Shown here piece after piece: positions 58,494-64,000 of a stretch of 64,000 nt of DNA. The stretch covers positions 434,001 to 498,000 of the forward strand of contig JAXQJY010000024.1 in assembly GCA_037042185.1 (NCBI GenBank), given 5' to 3'. The position numbers and the translations under genes are program-made. The stretch's first letter is position 1. Each line of letters begins with the position of its first letter. The notes under the pieces were generated by a model that saw only the letters and a list, made by a program, of their open reading frames with translations, had not been told where the DNA came from and searched no databases. The stretch is from Sordariomycetes sp. S80-01Y (Eukaryota; Ascomycota; Sordariomycetes).

Positions 58494-59276
58494 ATGACGG
58501 TCAACGCCCAACCCTCCGTCCCCATCTGCATCACCATCTGCGGCGACGGTGGCTGCGGCAAGTCCTCCATCACCCTGCGCCTCGTGCGCTCCCAATGGAC
58601 GTCCGAGTACGACCCCACCATCGAGGACTCCTACTCTCTCACGCGGCGCATCGATGGCACCACGTACCACCTGTCGCTCACCGACACGGCCGGGCAGGAG
58701 GAGTACCGCGGCATGTGGGCGAGCTCGAACCTGGGCGCGGACGCCTTCCTGATGGTGTACGACATCACGAACCGAGACAGCCTGGAGGCGCTGCAGTACT
58801 TTGACGACCTGGTCACCATGGAGAGCGAGACGAGGCTGGACAATGCCGACAGAGCGAAGAAGGCCGGTTTGAGGATGGGCGAGATCGGCGAGGGCGGCAA
58901 GACCGTCCCTCCGGTCAAGATCGTAGCGGGCAACAAATGCGACTTGCAGGAGAGTCGGCAGGTCTCAGCAGCTACAGGGCTGGACTGGGCGCGAAAGCGA
59001 GGCTGCGGATTCATGGAGACGAGCGCGAGGCTGGAGGTCAACATTGAAGAGACGTTTGCGTTGATCGTACGGCGGGTGGTCGAGGCGCGACGGCTGGCGG
59101 AAGAGGGCATGATGGGTGATATCGCCATGAATGCCAGAGGCATGACGAAACCGCTCAGCCCGATCCCCAATGGAGACATGGAAAAGAGGGCACCGGGGCT
59201 GAGGGGGCCCAACATCCACGGCGACAGGGTGGGACGGCCGAGGAGCGGGTTCTGGCAGAAGTTGAGGTGTTGGTGA
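58494..59276 (+). CDS. Ras-like small GTPase without a CaaX box
   Basis: Single exon, 260 residues, longer than canonical Ras (~190). All G motifs are present: P-loop GDGGCGKSS (17-25), switch I YDPTIEDSY with Thr42, DTAGQEEY with Gln68 (Ras Gln61), NKCD and ETSAR. An insert of ~25 residues (ETRLDNADRAKKAGLRMGEI and a Gly-rich stretch) precedes the NKCD strand. The hypervariable tail ends GFWQKLRCW, so the only C-terminal cysteine is one residue from the end and cannot be a CaaX prenylation site. A GTGAGG donor-like sequence overlaps the stop (TGTTG|GTGAGG), but I found no downstream exon giving a CaaX end. Related fungal Ras-family members exist; I do not assign a specific one. Confidence 0.88.
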   Translation: MTVNAQPSVPICITICGDGGCGKSSITLRLVRSQWTSEYDPTIEDSYSLTRRIDGTTYHLSLTDTAGQEEYRGMWASSNLGADAFLMVYDITNRDSLEALQYFDDLVTMESETRLDNADRAKKAGLRMGEIGEGGKTVPPVKIVAGNKCDLQESRQVSAATGLDWARKRGCGFMETSARLEVNIEETFALIVRRVVEARRLAEEGMMGDIAMNARGMTKPLSPIPNGDMEKRAPGLRGPNIHGDRVGRPRSGFWQKLRCW

Positions 59277-59648
59277 GGGCATATTTGGCTTACCGGGGCT
59301 GGGTTGAACGGTCTTCCGATGGGTGAAGCGGCGTTTGGAGAAATATTTTGGGTCATGCTTGGGGTACTATGGATTGTTGATACCACTGTCGCCTAGGGAC
59401 ATGCTTGGGTTAGGTCATTGGGTCATCTTGTTTGGCATACGCTCTTTCTAATCAAGGAGTGGTTCTCGGTCAAAACGACCTGGAGAAGTTTATCGTGAGA
59501 TGTGCTGTCATTAATAAATTGAGAAGAGCAAGTGTCCTGTTAGTCGTCTATACATGTAGAAGTCCCCTTCCATCGTTTACCCAGCCAAATGTCATATCCG
59601 TAGCCATGGTGCGCCTGTCGTCCTTTATCCTAAACTCCGATCCATCCT
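59277..59648. other. convergent 3' regions of the Ras-like and AMMECR1 genes
   Basis: 372 bp with nothing further recognisable. Confidence 0.4.
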
Positions 59649-60440
59649 TTATTTGGCCTGCGCCGCAGCCCAGTCCGCGAACTTCTTGTACTCGGCATAG
59701 CCCATGGCGCACTTCTTCCCTTGGTACCGAGTGACCTTGAGCTCCAGCTCCTTCCACCGTCCGTGCCCTCCCATCCAGCCGGCCTTCCTCGTCAGGCTGA
59801 ACAGCGCCTCCTCCTTGCCCCAGCCCTGCTCGCTGGCCACGTCGGGCAGGTAGGTGCTCCCGTACCGCCGTCCCTTGTCCGTGAAGGACAGACGCACGCC
59901 GTGGACGCCGACCACCCAGTCGTAGGGGTCGTCCACGGGCTCGAAGTCCGTGAGGAGCGTGACGGCCACTTGCAGGGTCGGCAGCTCGCGCTTCGAGATG
60001 GGTGGGAAGCGCGTGTCGTGCAGGGCGGAGATGAGGGCGTACTCGGGCAGGCCCTCGGCCAGGTTCTGGGCCTCGAAGGTGCCGATGCAGCCGCGCAGGG
60101 AGGTCTCTTCGTCCTCGGGATCGTCGTCGTTGTCAAAGGTGTTCCATGTCACGAACAGCGGCGTCTCCGCGGGGATGTTGCTCGCCACGACCGAGGCCAG
60201 CGGGAGGGAGGACGTCGAGGTGCCGGGCGTGGACCCCGCGTTGCCGACCGAGGAGCCGGATGAGCTGGACGCGGAGCTGGAGTCGGCGAGGCGGGAGACG
60301 GCAGCTGGCTTTGCGGATTTCGGGGAGGCCGTGTACTTGTCGTAGAGCTCCTGGATGTCCGACAGGGCGAGGGGCTTGCGCTTGTGGTGATGGGCGTCGA
60401 GAGCCTCGAAGCAGGCGATGCAGTGGACGGGGGTAGCCAT
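59649..60440 (-). CDS. AMMECR1 domain protein
   Basis: Member of a universally conserved family whose biochemical role is not settled. Single exon, 263 residues. The signature LRGCIGTF lies at residues 115-122, followed by LISALHDTRFPPISKRELPT and KGRRYGSTYLPDVASEQGWG. The end GYAEYKKFADWAAAQ is close to that of human AMMECR1. Compared with the compact archaeal domain there is a Ser/Gly-rich insert (about 40-95) in the N-terminal third. It faces the secreted-protein gene at 61.2 kb across a 0.8 kb divergent promoter. Confidence 0.92.
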   Translation of the reverse strand: MATPVHCIACFEALDAHHHKRKPLALSDIQELYDKYTASPKSAKPAAVSRLADSSSASSSSGSSVGNAGSTPGTSTSSLPLASVVASNIPAETPLFVTWNTFDNDDDPEDEETSLRGCIGTFEAQNLAEGLPEYALISALHDTRFPPISKRELPTLQVAVTLLTDFEPVDDPYDWVVGVHGVRLSFTDKGRRYGSTYLPDVASEQGWGKEEALFSLTRKAGWMGGHGRWKELELKVTRYQGKKCAMGYAEYKKFADWAAAQAK

Positions 60441-61237
60441 CGTGGCTGTTTCTTGGGCTGGGCGCTTTTGTTTCGGTCTGTGGCGACTGGACGGTGGAAT
60501 GGTGGTGACTGCAACGCTGTGCTTCGAGGGTCTCTAGACCCGTGGAGTGGGAGATAAGGAACAGAGGATGATGTTGGGTGCAGAGGGGACCGCAGATCGG
60601 GAGCGGGAGTCAGCGGGACGCCATGATGCTGATGCCCACCGTGAGCAGCGGCGCCAGTGCCGCCCCGCCGGGCCACTGCAGCCACCGCGACCCCGCCAAA
60701 GGCACAACTTTGTGCACGACGGGATGCGGAGTTGCGCGGAGTTGTGCAGGTACAGCCATTCACAATTCACGGCACAATTCGTGAGACCGCACTGCAACCT
60801 CTGCGCCGGCCTCTTGTAGCAGACCTGCGTCCTGATACACGGCTGCGACGCCACCTTTGCAGGCGCCCGAGTTTCATGATGGCTTCATCCGGCCTTCTGA
60901 CACCGGATGCCCTGGCAATGAGACTGTTTCCTGCGTCAAGCCGCTGACAGCGGGAGCGGATTGGACTCCTGTTTCCTCGCGAGCTGGAACCGTTCGAGTG
61001 AACGCACCTCCAGCCATGACGGCTTGGGTCTGGGATCCTCACCAGCCGTCTCCTGCGAGGGAGCCAAGGACTTTCTTATAAGGACGGTCGCGGCTCGTGA
61101 GGGAGTTTCTCTGCAACCTGCTCAATCACTCTCGTTACCATCGTCTAACCCGTCGCCGGCCGACTTTCGCTTCACCTCTCACATATACCCCATTTTCCAG
61201 CCTGACAGCCCCTACGCTCCTTAGACCAGCCGTCAAG
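60441..61237. promoter_or_regulatory. divergent promoter region, AMMECR1 / small secreted protein
   Basis: 797 bp with overlapping short ORFs but no recognisable gene. A pyrimidine-rich leader precedes the secreted-protein start. Confidence 0.4.
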
Positions 61238-61711
61238 ATGAAGTTCTCCATCCTCTCCGTCCTCGCCATTCTCAGCGTCACCGCCACCGCGGCTACCGGC
61301 GCCGAGAGCATCTACAACACCGGTAGGTCCCCTCCTGCCAACTTCCTCGGAGACATAACCGTCTGGAACGGCAACGGCGTGCGCGCGCGGAACACCGATG
61401 CTGACGGGACAAAAGGCCATGCGGTCAAGCGCCAGACGAGCAACCGACCCCCCGTCGGCGCGCCCGCCATGTCGGACGCCAACGGCAACGTCGTGCCCTA
61501 CAACCGCGACGGCGTGGTGAGCAACAAGATCAAGAGGGAGGCCGCGGCCAAGGCCAAGCGGGACGAGGTCGCCAGGGCCAGGAGGAGCGCCAAGGGATCT
61601 CAGGCGAAGAGGGCCACGGCCAAGTCCAACAACGCCAAGGCTGCGAAGAGGACTGCCACCAAGGCGAACCAGGCTACCAAGAGCAAGAAGAGGACAGCCA
61701 ACCATCACTGA
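61238..61711 (+). CDS. small secreted basic protein with repeated Lys-Arg sites
   Basis: 157 residues in one exon. A clear signal peptide (about 1-19, MKFSILSVLAILSVTATAA) is followed by a Gly/Asn-rich neutral part (SIYNTGRSPPANFLGDITVW). From residue ~65 on there is a very basic Ala/Lys/Arg-rich half. It contains at least six KR dibasic sites (VKRQTS, IKREAA, AKRDEV, AKRATA, AKRTAT, KKRTAN), the kind cut by Kex2. The tail resembles histone H1 in composition but the signal peptide argues for export. It has no cysteines, unlike most fungal effectors. No family is recognised. A cationic antimicrobial, cell-wall-binding or peptide-precursor role is possible but unproven. Confidence 0.6.
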   Translation: MKFSILSVLAILSVTATAATGAESIYNTGRSPPANFLGDITVWNGNGVRARNTDADGTKGHAVKRQTSNRPPVGAPAMSDANGNVVPYNRDGVVSNKIKREAAAKAKRDEVARARRSAKGSQAKRATAKSNNAKAAKRTATKANQATKSKKRTANHH

Positions 61712-63393
61712 GGGAACTGAACATGGCTGTTCAACGTAATGGTCGCCCGCGGGTATACGGGCCTGCACTAGAGGAGTCTTTCATATGTCATTGCTCTTGC
61801 TCTCCGGGAGAGGCAGTTCTAGTCGCAACGAATACATGATATCCAATACAGTTTTGACCATGGATTGAAGCGCTACATCCCGTTCAGTCAAAGACAGGAA
61901 ACACGTTGCGGAATGAAGCTCACCAATCAACCCACAGGAAAAGCTCCGAGCCCAACACCCTCATGCACTCGATGAAGTCTATTCTTACACATTATCCACA
62001 CCTGCCAAGATCTCCATCCCTCATACTCGGGGCGCAGGTCGACTGTGCTCGAGTCGCACAGCCAGCAGCAGGAGCCAAACCAAAAGCACGAACAGCCCAC
62101 CTCCCCCGCGCAACGAGCTCGCTTGCAACTCCAAAATCCAAATGGGGACTCATCATTCGGGAGGGGCCCAAGCTGCAGGCGCGCCCCAAACGCGCTTGAC
62201 GCTGGCAGGGCTGACTTGCGGGGCGGGTTGCGGCGAGTAAGCCTCGTGGCCAAGCTAGAGAGGTCCCTAGCGCCCCCCCTCTGAGATGTCCGCTGCAGCA
62301 GGCTTCTGCGAGCAAAATATGGCACAATCCGAGCAGACCAGACGTTTGCTTTTTTGAGTTGTTGAGCTTGAAGGCTTGAAGACTACGCGGTTGGGTAATA
62401 TTGTAAGAAGAGCCTGGACGGCAGCTGAAGAGGCGTCCGACGTAGGGGCTATTGCCAACGGCTCAACGCCATGCAGGCTACGCACTCGGCCATGGAGACT
62501 GCACAAGATCTGTCCAAACAATTTCCTCACCCTGGCTATTCCTGGACTGCATGCACTTCCCATCCTTGGTCGACATATTAACAGGCTCAGCCTGCGGAGC
62601 CGGATCCTTTCTCACCAACAGCCTCAGCATGTACTTGCGTCCCCACCGAGTCACCGACATCTGACCCAGACAATTTCCCGCCATGCTATTTTTCGCATCA
62701 GCGTGGTCCCAATACCATTACCTGCCTGCAGGTTCGGGCCACGGCCGCATGTTTCAACTTTGGCCCGGCCATCTGCCTGCTTGCCCCCATTGGCGAGGCC
62801 TTGCACTTCTCCCCGAGGAGCTTCGACTAAGAAGGCGTGCTGTAGATGCACTCTCCAGTAGGCCCCGTCATTTAGGCGCAGCCTCAGCACTAAGACGCTC
62901 CGTCGTGGCCTCACTTTGCCTACTTCCGCGCGCCTAAGTTCGGCTGTCCGGCTGGGGCACCTTAGCACCCTGGCCTGGCTAGGGGCCTCGGGGCTGACAT
63001 GGCATCACAAGTCCACCTCTCATTTGTCCAGTCGTCGTGGAACATGGAGACGGCGCTGCGGCTGAGTTGCGCTCCTCATCTGCGAGATTTGCTGTACCCT
63101 TCGTAGGGCTGCCTGCAATGGATGAGACGGGCATTAAAGAGCTGACGGCCCCAGCTGCACGGTAGGTGGTCTAGAAAGACCGGTTCTTCGACGCTTGTCT
63201 CCTCTTTGTACACAAGTACCACTTGATACGACCCTTTGATGCAATGATACCGCCCTAACGACTTTTTCGGGACCTTTTCTTTTCTACCATTTGGCATAGA
63301 CCGACGGGATAGACTCCACGACTACCCCCTCACCGACGACGACCGTAGTAGACTATCGCACGAGCAGCCGAGTCCTGATAGAGCACCTTTACA
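61712..63393. other. 1.7 kb intergenic region, no supported gene
   Basis: ORFs up to 161 codons (62376-62861) occur in mixed frames with no domain, and a pyrimidine-rich stretch lies before the next gene. Nothing recognisable is seen. Confidence 0.4.
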
Positions 63394-64000
63394 ATGGGGA
63401 GTCTTCGATCCCAAGCACAGTTCGATCGCGCAAGGTGGCGCCTTCGCCTCCTTTTGCCGCTCTGGGCCCTTCAGCTAGCCCTCACACTCACCATGGCTGG
63501 CCTGTTCGCGTGGCGAGTGGGCGACTCGATGAAGCACTATGACGAACGTGATTCGGACGGCGAGATCCCAACGTTGGAGCTCGTGTAAGTGCCAAGCCTC
63601 CGGCTGTCCTGCTGCGGCGTAGACGAAGCATACTGACAGCAGTAGCTGGGAAACTACCAACGTGGCCCTGTCTGGGCTGGCCACCCTTTGCACGGTCTTC
63701 GAGATCGCCAGGTTTCTGGCCGAAGCTTTGACGCCGTGGACCGTCTTGTTCACGCATGTCATCAAGCTGACATGTGCCGTGTCCTTGCTGATACTCGATG
63801 TCGTGGCGCATACTCGAGGCATTGATGGACACTACTCAACCATCGGCCTGGCTCTCGATGCGGCCTTCCTGTAAGATTGTCAACACGAAGGTATGTGATC
63901 ACGCACTGACCTAAACAGGGTGACTGCCGCGGGCCTGCTCATCTATGCCGTTATGACCTACCGCCGCCTCGTCGCCGAAAGCCACCACCATCACGTCAAG
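63394..64000 (+). CDS. four-helix integral membrane protein, N-terminal part
   Basis: Exons 63394..63584, 63643..63870 and 63919..64000 (cut by the window end) give about 166 residues so far. There are four predicted membrane helices: LLLPLWALQLALTLTMAGLF, TTNVALSGLATLCTVFEIA, VLFTHVIKLTCAVSLLILDV and AAGLLIYAVMTYRR, with a His-rich stretch (HHHH) just after the fourth. Four-helix proteins of this shape are common in filamentous fungi (MARVEL-like or 'integral membrane protein' hypotheticals); I cannot assign a function. The exon 2 acceptor is ambiguous: three successive AGs (ACAG CAG TAG) are all in frame and stop-free. Confidence 0.65.

Noticed and set aside
1-64000. tRNA, 5S rRNA, spliceosomal RNA, CRISPR, transposon or retroelement
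   Set aside because: I looked for B-box/T-loop sequences, the 5S internal control region, spaced direct repeats, terminal repeats and transposase or reverse-transcriptase motifs by eye and saw none. A tRNAscan/Infernal/RepeatMasker run would be decisive.

Overview
The window looks like nuclear DNA of a filamentous ascomycete (Pezizomycotina, most likely Sordariomycetes; the class is inferred from gene types, not tested). The evidence is short 45-90 nt GT-AG introns with CTRAY branch points, moderate GC, roughly one gene per 2.5 kb on both strands, and recognisable fungal proteins (Rna14, Asf1, Kes1/Osh4, Nop9, Tma16, Exo1, fungal RasGAP, GT32, Mid2-like cysteine-rich membrane proteins). I see no tRNA, rRNA, CRISPR, transposon, LTR element or virus-like element.

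Layout. 1-8.5 kb: rna14 (3' end outside the window) divergent from asf1, then a CorA-like membrane protein and a weak hypothetical ORF. 8.5-16.1 kb: a five-exon RasGAP, a 4.3 kb stretch without a convincing gene, and a mitochondrial Prx5-type peroxiredoxin. 17-27.8 kb: a dense housekeeping block with an Ariadne-type RBR ubiquitin ligase, exo1 divergent from tma16, a MAM33/p32 protein and an Osh4/Kes1-type oxysterol-binding protein. 27.8-32.2 kb: a second gene-poor stretch of 4.4 kb. 32.2-39.6 kb: a conserved fungal protein of unknown function, then two unrecognised hypothetical loci whose reading frames are cut by in-frame TAG codons. 39.6-51.8 kb: nop9, a glutamate-decarboxylase-like enzyme, a GT32 glycosyltransferase, and a divergent pair of a secreted M28 aminopeptidase and a membrane-anchored histidine-phosphatase-family protein. 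53.3-56.6 kb: a tandem pair of diverged paralogues encoding single-pass cysteine-rich proteins. 58.5-64 kb: a Ras-like GTPase without a CaaX box, an AMMECR1-domain protein, a small secreted basic protein rich in Lys-Arg sites, and the 5' part of a four-helix membrane protein.

There is no obvious gene cluster with one joint pathway; most genes are independent core functions (RNA 3'-end processing, chromatin assembly, mismatch/recombination repair, ribosome biogenesis, lipid transfer, ubiquitination, Ras signalling). The most unusual parts are the TAG-interrupted hypothetical loci at 34.5-38.3 kb, the duplicated cysteine-rich receptor-like pair, the CaaX-less GTPase and the KR-rich secreted protein. 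Exon boundaries were chosen by hand from splice consensus, frame continuity and family conservation; no transcript data were available.
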